In this document: in pieces, positions 7,275 to 13,560 of the stretch
How positions within the stretch are numbered: position 1 is the stretch's first letter
How the letters are laid out: each line of letters begins with the position of its first letter
NCBI GenBank assembly: GCA_946623775.1
Contig: CAMORJ010000005.1
Coordinates: 1-28,238 of the forward strand
Direction of reading: 5' to 3'
From: an uncultured Bacillota bacterium
GTDB taxonomy: Bacteria > Bacillota_I > Bacilli_A > RFN20 > CAG-826
DNA: 28,238 bases
The notes under the pieces: generated by a model
Seen by the model: only the letters and a program-made list of their open reading frames with translations
What the model was told of the DNA's origin: nothing
The model's database searches: none
Position numbers and translations under genes: made by a program

Positions 7275-9752
7275 TTAGGCTTTAGGATGCTCCATGGTGA
7301 CAAGCATCGTCATGGCGTTGCTGCCAACATAGGAGGCGAATGGATTTGCGGGATCGTCCAAGAACCCTTGGTTGGAGCCAAGCAAGCTCATGGCGAGGTA
7401 GTCCTGCGTGGAGAAAGCCGGATCGATAGGCGCGACGGCTTCGATCTGTTCATCGGTGATGCCAAGCATATCCTGCATAGCCCTCATGACGATGGACTGC
7501 AAGCTGTTCAGCGTGAAGTTGGCATCGACGGGAGCCATGAATACGGGATTGCCGGAATCATTCAAAGTGGAGAAGAGCAAGGCGTTCGGAGCGCTCTTCA
7601 TCATGAGGTCCAAGACGGCTCTAGCGCCGAAATGGGTGGACCAAAGCGGGCTGAAGTCATTGGCTTGCAGTTTGGTCAAGGTCTCGACGCGGCCATCGTC
7701 ATAGCCGACATAGACTTTGCCGCCGATGATGGTCTGACTGAGGATGGTGCCGCTTTCGGGGACGAGCGAATTGCCTGCGGGCATATTGAGGACGAGGAAG
7801 TTGAATTTGCCATTGGCGAAGTCGGTCGGATTGGAAAGGCCATTGTCGAGGAAGCTCGACTGGCCAAGGGTGTATCCGTAGACGGCCTGGTTGACGGCCT
7901 TAAGGGTGGTAATGGCGTTTTCGGCCTGGTACAGGGCGAACCATCCGCCGCGTCCCATGGTCCAGTTCTCCAAATAGGTCGAGGAGTCGATATCGATGAC
8001 GGAGGTCGGATGGACGAATCCGTTATCGGGAACGCTGGTGAATTGGGGAGCGAGTTCGGAGGGGGTGGAGAGATAGGTCTGGTTGAAGATCAAAGGTCCG
8101 CCGGCGTTGGTGAGCTCGGAGTTCTTGACCTCGAGTCTGCAGTTATGCCAGTTGAACAGCATGGCGTTATAGGTGTCGTCGAAGCGGGAAGAATCGACCA
8201 AGCCATAGGTTTGGTTGGCGATGCCTTCATCGACGTCGTTGCAGTAGACGACGGTCGTGTACCACTTGTTGAGGAAGCAGTTATCGATGGTGAAGTCGGT
8301 ATAGGTTTTGGCGAAGAGCTCACCGGAATTCTTAAGCTCGGTATCGTCGGTGATGCCGTGGTTGCCTAAGCCGTGGAGGTCGCTGATCGTGGCCTTGCAG
8401 GTCTTATGGAAGGCGATGCCTCCGACCTCGCCCTCATCGGCGAAGAAGCCAAACAAGGAAGAATGGGATTCGACCCTGCTGCCACCGGGTTCGCCATCGT
8501 CCTCGCCCATCTTGGTGATGCGCGGGAAATCCTCGCCGAGGCTCAAGGTGTGAAGGTTGCCATAGAGATTGAACTCGCGATGCTCGGGCGCGAAGGTGGT
8601 GAGGAAGGTGCGCTTGACCAAGAAGGAATAGTCCTTCATCGAGCCATTGAGCTGGGAGTTGCACTGATCCTTTTCGGTGTTCCAGATATACCAATCGGGG
8701 ATGTTGTCCTTGGTAAGGACGATGTCGCGCTGGAAGATGCCGGTGCTGTATTTCTCATTGAATGCGGGCAAGCCCTTGGCGGCTTTCCAAGCGGCGATGC
8801 GGGCATCGTTGTCCTGTCTGCCTTCGGTGTCGATGGCGTCGTCGGAGTCGTCGTTGGAAAGGACGAAGAGGTCCTCGGCTTTGTTGATGTTATAGCCGTT
8901 GACGACGGCGATATCGTAACGGAGATCGGGGAAGAAGTTCTGGCTGACGCCTTTCGCGTACTGGAAGACGAGGGTGAAAGCCCCGACCACGCCTTCATTG
9001 AATTTGACTTGGCCATGGGCCTTGAGGTCTTGGATCGCTTCTTCGGACATGTAGTTGCCGATTTGCAGCTCTTGTCCTTGGGAATCAAGCAATTTCACGC
9101 TGACCTGCGCAGCGTCGAGGGTATCGATCGCGGCGTGGGCGACTTCCTCGCTGCGCGGGGCGACCGAGGGGAATAGGCTCATTCCGTTCTGGTTGCCGAC
9201 GCGGAAAGCGGTCTTCTTCATGAAGGGCCTATTTCCCGAGGCGTCGTCCTGGATGTTTTTCTGGTCCGAGATCCTGGTGGAGGTGAATTTCACGTATTCC
9301 TCGTTAAGGCCCCAGGATTTGATTTGGGCGACGATGACCTTATAGGGAACGGAGATTTTGAATGTCTTATCCCCTTCTTTGTAGGTAAGGTCGAAGGAGG
9401 CGTTGTCCAAAATGCGGGAAGTATCGATCTCGGAATGGGTGAAGGCCGTGGAATTGAGCATCGGCACTTCCTTGACGATGTTTTGATCCTTGTCGAGGAG
9501 CTCGACGACGACATCGTCAAAGACGGTGTCTAGGCCATGCTCTTCCACAGGAAGGATGATGTAGCCTTGCTGGAACGCGAAGGTGGCGTCCCCTTTGATG
9601 CGCATGGCGACGGCTTCGCCTGCGACGACGCTGGTGCTTTGCGTTGTGGCGGACCCACTGGCGGGTGTCTCGCCGCAAGACGCCAAAGCGCCACCGCCAA
9701 GGGCTAATAGCACTACCGCGCCAAGCACGAATTTGTTTCTCTTGTTGTTCAT
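7275..9752 (-). CDS. Large surface lipoprotein, possible beta-helix, first gene of ABC operon
   Basis: 825 residues. The signal peptide ends in a lipobox LASC with lipidation at Cys26, followed by a Ser/Thr/Ala-rich tether (about 27-45). The N-terminal third (about 50-290) looks beta-rich and domain-like. The region around 380-610 has repeated short strands with Asn/Asp turns (for example YTDFTIDNCFLN and LEVKNSELTNAGG), suggestive of a right-handed beta-helix as in pectate-lyase-like folds. I recognise no named family and no catalytic signature. The gene opens the operon, downstream of a strong promoter and 5'-leader hairpin, and sits 11 nt before the ABC-fusion gene. It could be a substrate, receptor or surface enzyme served by the exporter. 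Confidence 0.8.
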   Translation of the reverse strand: MNNKRNKFVLGAVVLLALGGGALASCGETPASGSATTQSTSVVAGEAVAMRIKGDATFAFQQGYIILPVEEHGLDTVFDDVVVELLDKDQNIVKEVPMLNSTAFTHSEIDTSRILDNASFDLTYKEGDKTFKISVPYKVIVAQIKSWGLNEEYVKFTSTRISDQKNIQDDASGNRPFMKKTAFRVGNQNGMSLFPSVAPRSEEVAHAAIDTLDAAQVSVKLLDSQGQELQIGNYMSEEAIQDLKAHGQVKFNEGVVGAFTLVFQYAKGVSQNFFPDLRYDIAVVNGYNINKAEDLFVLSNDDSDDAIDTEGRQDNDARIAAWKAAKGLPAFNEKYSTGIFQRDIVLTKDNIPDWYIWNTEKDQCNSQLNGSMKDYSFLVKRTFLTTFAPEHREFNLYGNLHTLSLGEDFPRITKMGEDDGEPGGSRVESHSSLFGFFADEGEVGGIAFHKTCKATISDLHGLGNHGITDDTELKNSGELFAKTYTDFTIDNCFLNKWYTTVVYCNDVDEGIANQTYGLVDSSRFDDTYNAMLFNWHNCRLEVKNSELTNAGGPLIFNQTYLSTPSELAPQFTSVPDNGFVHPTSVIDIDSSTYLENWTMGRGGWFALYQAENAITTLKAVNQAVYGYTLGQSSFLDNGLSNPTDFANGKFNFLVLNMPAGNSLVPESGTILSQTIIGGKVYVGYDDGRVETLTKLQANDFSPLWSTHFGARAVLDLMMKSAPNALLFSTLNDSGNPVFMAPVDANFTLNSLQSIVMRAMQDMLGITDEQIEAVAPIDPAFSTQDYLAMSLLGSNQGFLDDPANPFASYVGSNAMTMLVTMEHPKA

Positions 9753-9819
9753 GATTGTGTCCTCTTATAGAAGTTCGGGATTCACTGTCGCATGCACGCA
9801 TTAATTGGATACGCGCACG

Positions 9820-9839
9820 GGCTTTCTTTAATGAAAGCC
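9820..9839 (-). promoter_or_regulatory. 5'-leader hairpin of the lipoprotein-ABC operon
   Basis: A perfect 7-bp stem GGCTTTC / GAAAGCC with a 6-nt loop lies 1-2 nt after the predicted transcription start (about 9841). Hairpins at the extreme 5' end commonly protect mRNA from 5'-end-dependent decay; a regulatory role is also possible. About 70 nt of leader separate it from the RBS (AGAGGA) and ATG at 9752. Confidence 0.6.
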
Positions 9840-9847
9840 GACGCTCT

Positions 9848-9876
9848 AATATAGCGCGCGCGCATTTTTTGGTCAA
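9848..9876 (-). promoter_or_regulatory. Strong sigma-A-type promoter of the lipoprotein-ABC operon
   Basis: Minus strand TTGACC (9871-9876), a 17-nt spacer containing an alternating GCGCGCGCGC tract, and TATATT (9848-9853). The match is near consensus with ideal spacing. The predicted start is near 9841. Confidence 0.8.
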
Positions 9877-9893
9877 CATTATTACGAATTCAG

Positions 9894-9946
9894 CGAAACG
9901 GAAAAAAGGATTTCAGTTTCCTCCCTTTCGCCGAAATCCGTTTTCG
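9894..9946. promoter_or_regulatory. Inverted repeat in the divergent intergenic region
   Basis: GGATTTC (9908-9914) and GAAATCC (9933-9939) form a perfect 7-bp inverted repeat with an 18-nt spacer. An outer pair CGAAAC / GTTTTCG (9894-9899 and 9940-9946) extends it imperfectly. It lies between the divergent promoters, upstream of the TrpF-like gene, so it may be an operator or hairpin. Confidence 0.35.
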
Positions 9947-9948
9947 CC

Positions 9949-9961
9949 TAGAATTTTGGTG
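9949..9961 (+). promoter_or_regulatory. Possible -10 element of the TrpF-like gene
   Basis: TAGAAT at 9949-9954 would start transcription near 9961, leaving only about 5 nt before the ATG at 9966. The region has no clear Shine-Dalgarno sequence beyond a weak GGTG, which fits a nearly leaderless mRNA. The -35 is poor. Confidence 0.3.
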
Positions 9962-9965
9962 CAAT

Positions 9966-10640
9966 ATGATTACGCAGATATATTCCATACACAGCATCGA
10001 AGAAGCCGCGATGTGCCTTGATGCCGGCGTCGACCATATAGGCGTCGCTTTGGACACCGGATTCCGCTGCCCGAGAGAAGTGGATTTCCCTACGCTAAAA
10101 TCCATTTTCGATTTCATCGGGAACCGCGCGAAAAAGGTTTTGATCATCGTTTCGGCGGACGAAGAGCCGATTTTGCATTATGTCCCACTGCTTAAGCCGG
10201 ACATCCTCCATATCTGCGGGAACGAATTCGAAGCCAATCCCGCTTTGGTTCGTTCGCTGAAGGCGATGATGCCTGGTTTAGAAATCATGCAGGCCATAGG
10301 TATCCCAAGCGAAGGCGCACTGGAAAAAGCGGAATATTTCGCATCGTTCTGCGACTATCTCATCTTGGATTCCATTGCCCCCAACATGACATCCATCGGG
10401 GTCGCGGGCGTCACGCATGATTGGTCGATAGACAAAGCCATCGTGGATGCAGTCGCACCTTGCAAAGTCATCATGGCAGGAGGATTGGGCCCTGAAAACG
10501 TCAGGCAGGCCATCGAGGCAGTCCACCCCTACGGCGTCGATTCATTTACCAAGACCAGCGATAAGCTTCCTGACGGCGACACGCGTAAAAACCCTCAGAA
10601 GATACTTCGCTTCGTCATTGAAGCAAAAAAGGCGAAATAG
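9966..10640 (+). CDS. TrpF-fold (phosphoribosylanthranilate isomerase-like) protein lacking the catalytic Cys
   Basis: 224 residues, a single TIM-barrel domain of normal TrpF length. TrpF-like features: SIEEAAMCLDAGVDHIG after strand 1, LHICGNE (QLHG-like, 81-87), LILDS with Asp135 at the general-acid position, a THDWS segment (150-154, FDW-like), the phosphate loop AGGLGPENV (171-179) and a C-terminal NPQKILRFV helix. The hallmark KICG at strand 1, which supplies the catalytic Cys base, is replaced by QIYS (4-7), and the late DVSSGVE-type phosphate loop reads DSFTKTS. There are no other trp genes nearby. It is therefore more likely a TrpF-superfamily enzyme with a different sugar-phosphate substrate than a tryptophan biosynthesis enzyme. 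It is divergent from the lipoprotein operon. Confidence 0.75.
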   Translation: MITQIYSIHSIEEAAMCLDAGVDHIGVALDTGFRCPREVDFPTLKSIFDFIGNRAKKVLIIVSADEEPILHYVPLLKPDILHICGNEFEANPALVRSLKAMMPGLEIMQAIGIPSEGALEKAEYFASFCDYLILDSIAPNMTSIGVAGVTHDWSIDKAIVDAVAPCKVIMAGGLGPENVRQAIEAVHPYGVDSFTKTSDKLPDGDTRKNPQKILRFVIEAKKAK

Positions 10641-10649
10641 CCTTCAAAT

Positions 10650-10684
10650 ATGACCGCAATGCATACGGCGGTCTTATTCTTTTC
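10650..10684 (+). terminator. Terminator of the TrpF-like gene
   Basis: Stem GACCGC / GCGGTC (10652-10657 with 10668-10673), a 10-nt loop, then TTATTCTTTT. It is 11 nt after the TAG stop. Confidence 0.7.
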
Positions 10685-10689
10685 GTCTA

Positions 10690-10717
10690 TTGATTGACAA
10701 AAATTAAGTAGGATAAT
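10690..10717 (+). promoter_or_regulatory. Promoter of the flavin-reductase-like gene
   Basis: TTGATT (10690-10695), a 16-nt spacer, and GATAAT (10712-10717). A perfect TTGACA also occurs at 10694-10699 but would be only 12 nt from GATAAT, so I prefer the former pairing. The start has a good RBS, AAAGGA, before the ATG at 10758. Confidence 0.5.
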
Positions 10718-10757
10718 TTGAACAGCACGAGATATTCCTCTTAACGAAAGGATTTTT

Positions 10758-11684
10758 ATGAGCGAATTCAAATCATTGAAGCCGGTAGACAATTTCTATC
10801 AGACTTCCCTTTTCTTCCCCATGCCCGTCGTCGAGATTTCGACCATTTCCGAAAACGGGCAGACCAATGTCGGCTCTTATTCTTTGGTCCAGCCTTACTA
10901 CATCGCCGGAAAAGGGTATTACGCGATGCTTTTGGAGTGCCGCAATTCCTCTAACACCGCCCAAAACATTCTGCGCACCGGAAAATGCGCTTTGAACTTC
11001 ATCCCCGACGATAAGAAGCTTTTCAAAGAAGCGGTCCGCCTCGGGTGGCCAGGCGACACCACGGAAGAGAAAATGAAAGACTGCCTATTCCACCTCGTCC
11101 CAGGGCTTATGGCTCAGGAAAACCCGTCCGAGAAATATCCCCTTATCATCCAAGAATCGTTCCAAGTCATCGAATGCACCTGGATGAGGGAATTGGACCA
11201 TGCGGACGAGGATAGGCCAGGGCAATTGGAGGGATACCCGGAGCCCTACCACGATTTCAATGGAATCACCTCGAAATTCGGGGCCCACTTCATTCTCCGA
11301 ATCGACAAGATCCTCATGAAGGAGGAGAACTACAACGCCATCGTCAACGGCGTCACCGCGAAGGGATATCCGAAGGTCCCGGTGGACTATGGCTACCGCG
11401 ATTCCCGCTATTTCTGGTGCGCGCCATTCAAGAAGCCGCGCCCTGAGCCCGTCCCGATGAGGCAGACCAATCTCAGCAACATCCGCTATGCCGCCGATAG
11501 GCTTCAGACCGACGTCAAATTCACGGACGAGGCTTTGTCGATGCTCGTCAACGTCCCACGCGTCTTCTTGCCGCTCGTCTTAAAAGGATGCGTCAAATGG
11601 GCAGAGGAAAACGGCGTCAAGCTTATCACCGAAAAGGAAATGCAAATCATCAACGATAAGCGTTCCAAAGAAAAAGGCAAATAA
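10758..11684 (+). CDS. Flavin reductase-like protein with PCP_red-like C-terminal domain
   Basis: 308 residues, cytoplasmic. Residues about 15-200 fit the flavin-reductase-like FMN-binding split barrel: PMPVVEISTISENGQTNVGSYS, an LLECRNSSNTAQNILRTGKCALNF segment typical of the phosphate/FMN-contacting strand-helix, and later barrel strands. Residues about 253-300 (FTDEAL, VPRVFLP, KGCVKWAEENGVKLITEKE) resemble the small PCP_red C-terminal domain known from light-independent protochlorophyllide reductase subunit B. The connecting region is Pro/Arg-rich. No photosynthesis gene is near. A flavin- or heme-linked redox role is likely, but the substrate cannot be told. Single gene with its own promoter and terminator. 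Confidence 0.8.
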   Translation: MSEFKSLKPVDNFYQTSLFFPMPVVEISTISENGQTNVGSYSLVQPYYIAGKGYYAMLLECRNSSNTAQNILRTGKCALNFIPDDKKLFKEAVRLGWPGDTTEEKMKDCLFHLVPGLMAQENPSEKYPLIIQESFQVIECTWMRELDHADEDRPGQLEGYPEPYHDFNGITSKFGAHFILRIDKILMKEENYNAIVNGVTAKGYPKVPVDYGYRDSRYFWCAPFKKPRPEPVPMRQTNLSNIRYAADRLQTDVKFTDEALSMLVNVPRVFLPLVLKGCVKWAEENGVKLITEKEMQIINDKRSKEKGK

Positions 11685-11702
11685 GGATAACCACCTATTA
11701 CC

Positions 11703-11727
11703 AAGCGCTCCATCCGAGCGCTTTTTT
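11703..11727 (+). terminator. Terminator of the flavin-reductase-like gene
   Basis: A perfect 8-bp stem AAGCGCTC / GAGCGCTT with a 5-nt loop CATCC, then a T-run to 11727. On the minus strand it follows the 156-residue partner gene but lacks a downstream T-run. Confidence 0.9.
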
Positions 11728-11748
11728 GCATACACGTCCCGCGTATTT

Positions 11749-12219
11749 TTACGAAAGCATGATGGACCGGAAGATTTCGTAATCGGTCCTTTTTTCTATC
11801 ATTCCCTCTTCCTGAAGCATCTCGTATATACGCTCAACGCAATATTCGGGATCGAAGGTATGGAACGCATCGTATAGCGATAGCATCCGCTCCGCCTTCA
11901 TGATGCGGTAGATTTGAGAAGACCTGGCGCGCTTGATGATGCACCATGCCCTATAGATGTAGCCCATCCAATGCAAAACCGGTTTGGGATAACGTTCGTT
12001 CCCATGCCGATTCAGGCTTTCGAATTCGCTGGAAAGGGAAGCAGTCATCATTGGAACATCGTAATACTCGAAGCCATTGCCTACTGCATCCATCTTTTTT
12101 GCAATATCGCTGTTCATGAACCTGCTGATGAAATATGAGGATCCGCACCGGAAAAGATCGATGGACGACTCAAAGAAAGAGGCTTGTGCTTCGCAAAGAA
12201 TCTGCTGTTCTTCCGTCAT
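11749..12219 (-). CDS. Partner protein of the HTH-DUF3990 gene (putative antitoxin)
   Basis: 156 residues, mostly helical, no signal or membrane segment. The motif SSYFISRFMNSDIAKKMD (28-45), the segment HWMGYIYRAWC and the C-terminal YDAFHTFDPEYCVERIYEML resemble a family of small uncharacterised Firmicutes proteins that I associate with ADP-ribosyltransferase-like toxin genes. This is recognition from memory, not a database result. Its ATG overlaps the TGA of the HTH-DUF3990 gene by 4 nt (ATGA), so the two are translationally coupled. I infer an antitoxin or immunity role. A regulatory subunit is the alternative. Confidence 0.65.
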   Translation of the reverse strand: MTEEQQILCEAQASFFESSIDLFRCGSSYFISRFMNSDIAKKMDAVGNGFEYYDVPMMTASLSSEFESLNRHGNERYPKPVLHWMGYIYRAWCIIKRARSSQIYRIMKAERMLSLYDAFHTFDPEYCVERIYEMLQEEGMIEKRTDYEIFRSIMLS

Positions 12220-13073
12220 TTCAAAACCTCCTCGATGTAGTTTCCTTGCCTACGATATGTCTCAATCGCAAGCTTGGATTTATCGTGGCCTGTCATAGCG
12301 TTTTTCCTACGCTGCTCGTCGATATCACGTCTTTCCAAACCGCAAAGATAAAGCCGATTGACCATGACAAGGGCCTCCACCGCCGCTTTGCTTTTCAGCA
12401 CATGCTGCTTGCCTAAGTGAGAAGCGGACAAAGCGGAGCAGGCCTGTTTGTCGGTTAAATCGCCACGGGCAAAACGGTTGATGATGTCGTACATGTTGTT
12501 GTCCGCGATTGGGGCGATTACGACATCGGAGTTCTCGATTTTCCCAACGACGTTCCTCACGATTGGGTGGTCTTTAAACCTTCCTAATTGCCCGCGATAG
12601 AACGCAATCATCAGCATCCACTCAATGGATACGGGCAATTCCAAAACGGTAAGGCCGTGAAGCGCCTTAGAATCAAATAGGTAGACCGAAGAACGCCTAT
12701 CCGCGAAAACATATGCCGAAGCTTGTTCGAAAGTCTCGCCAAGATAAAAGCCCTGTCCCGCATCGATATTGATTCTGGAATGCGCTAAATCAATGGGGCC
12801 TTCTAGCGAGGTTCTTGCGCCATGAAACAGTATGGAATCCCACTCATCGCGCGCAAATTGAACCTTCAGGTCGTTCAAGCGAATGGAACGATACGGATTC
12901 TCGTACGCATAGGAATAAAACGACTCCAAAAACATATCCGATGGATACACTTCGCCTTTTAGAATGCGGGAAATGGCGATTCTTGATACGCCGAGTTCTT
13001 CCGCCAAGGTCGCTGGAGTGATGTTCAACAAGGCAAGCACCACTTTTATGTCTTGGACAATCGAGTATTTCAT
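12216..13073 (-). CDS. HTH + DUF3990 (ADP-ribosyltransferase-like) putative toxin/regulator
   Basis: 285 residues from the ATG at 13073. Residues about 8-42 form a helix-turn-helix (TLAEELGVSRIAISRILKG). Residues about 79-237 match DUF3990: an ILFHGAR start with His84-Gly85, the AGQGFYLGETFEQASAYVFAD segment (105-125), PIADNNMYDII (188-198), then a TDKQACSAL helix and QHVLKSKAAVEAL. DUF3990 is placed in the ADP-ribosyltransferase superfamily and is common in toxin-antitoxin pairs. I reject an upstream extension of the frame: a promoter lies directly before this ATG, with TACAAT ending 6 nt away, predicting a leaderless mRNA starting at the A of ATG. The protein probably represses its own promoter through its HTH, and the downstream gene likely restrains the toxin domain. 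Confidence 0.75.
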   Translation of the reverse strand: MKYSIVQDIKVVLALLNITPATLAEELGVSRIAISRILKGEVYPSDMFLESFYSYAYENPYRSIRLNDLKVQFARDEWDSILFHGARTSLEGPIDLAHSRINIDAGQGFYLGETFEQASAYVFADRRSSVYLFDSKALHGLTVLELPVSIEWMLMIAFYRGQLGRFKDHPIVRNVVGKIENSDVVIAPIADNNMYDIINRFARGDLTDKQACSALSASHLGKQHVLKSKAAVEALVMVNRLYLCGLERRDIDEQRRKNAMTGHDKSKLAIETYRRQGNYIEEVLK

Positions 13074-13079
13074 GTCGCC

Positions 13080-13109
13080 ATTGTAACATATGTAACAAAG
13101 GCGTTTCAA
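13080..13109 (-). promoter_or_regulatory. Leaderless promoter of the HTH-DUF3990 operon
   Basis: TTGAAA (13104-13109), an 18-nt spacer and TACAAT (13080-13085). The seventh base after the -10 is the A of the ATG at 13073, so the mRNA should have no 5' leader. There is correspondingly no Shine-Dalgarno sequence. This fixes the start codon. Confidence 0.7.
13082..13097. promoter_or_regulatory. Direct-repeat operator candidate TGTAACA x2
   Basis: TGTAACA at 13082-13088 and 13091-13097 (9-bp period) sits inside the spacer and -10 of the HTH-DUF3990 promoter. It is well placed for autorepression by the HTH domain. Confidence 0.5.
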
Positions 13110-13125
13110 TCCGTTATGGCACCAT

Positions 13126-13150
13126 ATAAAAAGGACGCCTTTCGGCATCC
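13126..13150 (-). terminator. Terminator of the alpha-glucan operon
   Basis: Minus strand GGATGCC-GAAA-GGCGTCC (7-bp stem with one G-T pair and a GNRA tetraloop) followed by TTTTT. It closes the long operon just before the HTH-DUF3990 promoter. Confidence 0.9.
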
Positions 13151-13188
13151 AATTTATCAGAAGAGCTTTTGCTATTCTGGTTATCGAC

Positions 13189-13548
13189 TTATTCCGAGAC
13201 CCAAATACCGTATAAGGAAACGATATATGTATCGGTTTTGATGACGTCTTTGTCGAAGTTCCAGAGTTTGCTGGAGTCATCGACGATCGCATATTCCGAC
13301 CACCCGAGGAATTTCGGGAACGCGGGATCTGGGCAAGAGGGATCGGTCGGTTTGCCAAGCTTGTTGCCGTTATAGGTGGCGACGTACTTGTAAGGATTCT
13401 CCTTGTCGTTGTGATTGAAATCGACGAAGAAGTAGACGTCCACGACCGTATCGTCGTCATAGATGACCGGTTCGGGGTCTTTCGGTTCGCCGCAGGATGC
13501 CAAAGCGAATGTCAATAGCGCTGCGGATAGTGCGTATTTCAGTTTCAT
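13189..13548 (-). CDS. Small lipoprotein with InlB B-repeat/Flg_new-like domain
   Basis: 119 residues. The signal peptide ends in lipobox LASC with Cys19, followed by an acidic tether. Residues about 40-117 fit a single Listeria-Bacteroides (InlB B-repeat, Flg_new-like) module: a YNGNKLGKP strand-turn, FLGWSEYA with the typical F-x-GW, and a closing YIVSLYGIW strand. Such modules are surface beta domains often used for binding or spacing. It is the last gene of the glucan operon, 12 nt after the second pullulanase and followed by the terminator. It may be an accessory glucan-binding or envelope protein; no direct evidence for a substrate. Confidence 0.75.
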   Translation of the reverse strand: MKLKYALSAALLTFALASCGEPKDPEPVIYDDDTVVDVYFFVDFNHNDKENPYKYVATYNGNKLGKPTDPSCPDPAFPKFLGWSEYAIVDDSSKLWNFDKDVIKTDTYIVSLYGIWVSE

Positions 13549-13560
13549 CGTTTCGCCTCC

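Noticed and set aside
7287..8369. 360-residue plus-strand ORF opposite the lipoprotein gene
   Set aside because: Gly/Asp/Val-rich antisense shadow with no domain, RBS or promoter; the opposite strand has a lipoprotein signal and operon context.
9966..10640. Annotating the TrpF-like gene as trpF
   Set aside because: The catalytic Cys motif is missing and there is no tryptophan gene context, so only the fold is claimed.
10694..10699. Consensus TTGACA as the -35 of the flavin-reductase-like gene
   Set aside because: It lies only 12 nt from the best -10 (GATAAT); the overlapping TTGATT at 16 nt fits better.
13074..13460. N-terminal extension of the HTH-DUF3990 frame
   Set aside because: It is low-complexity Ser/Thr/Ile sequence antisense to the small lipoprotein, crosses the operon terminator, and a good promoter lies just before the ATG at 13073.
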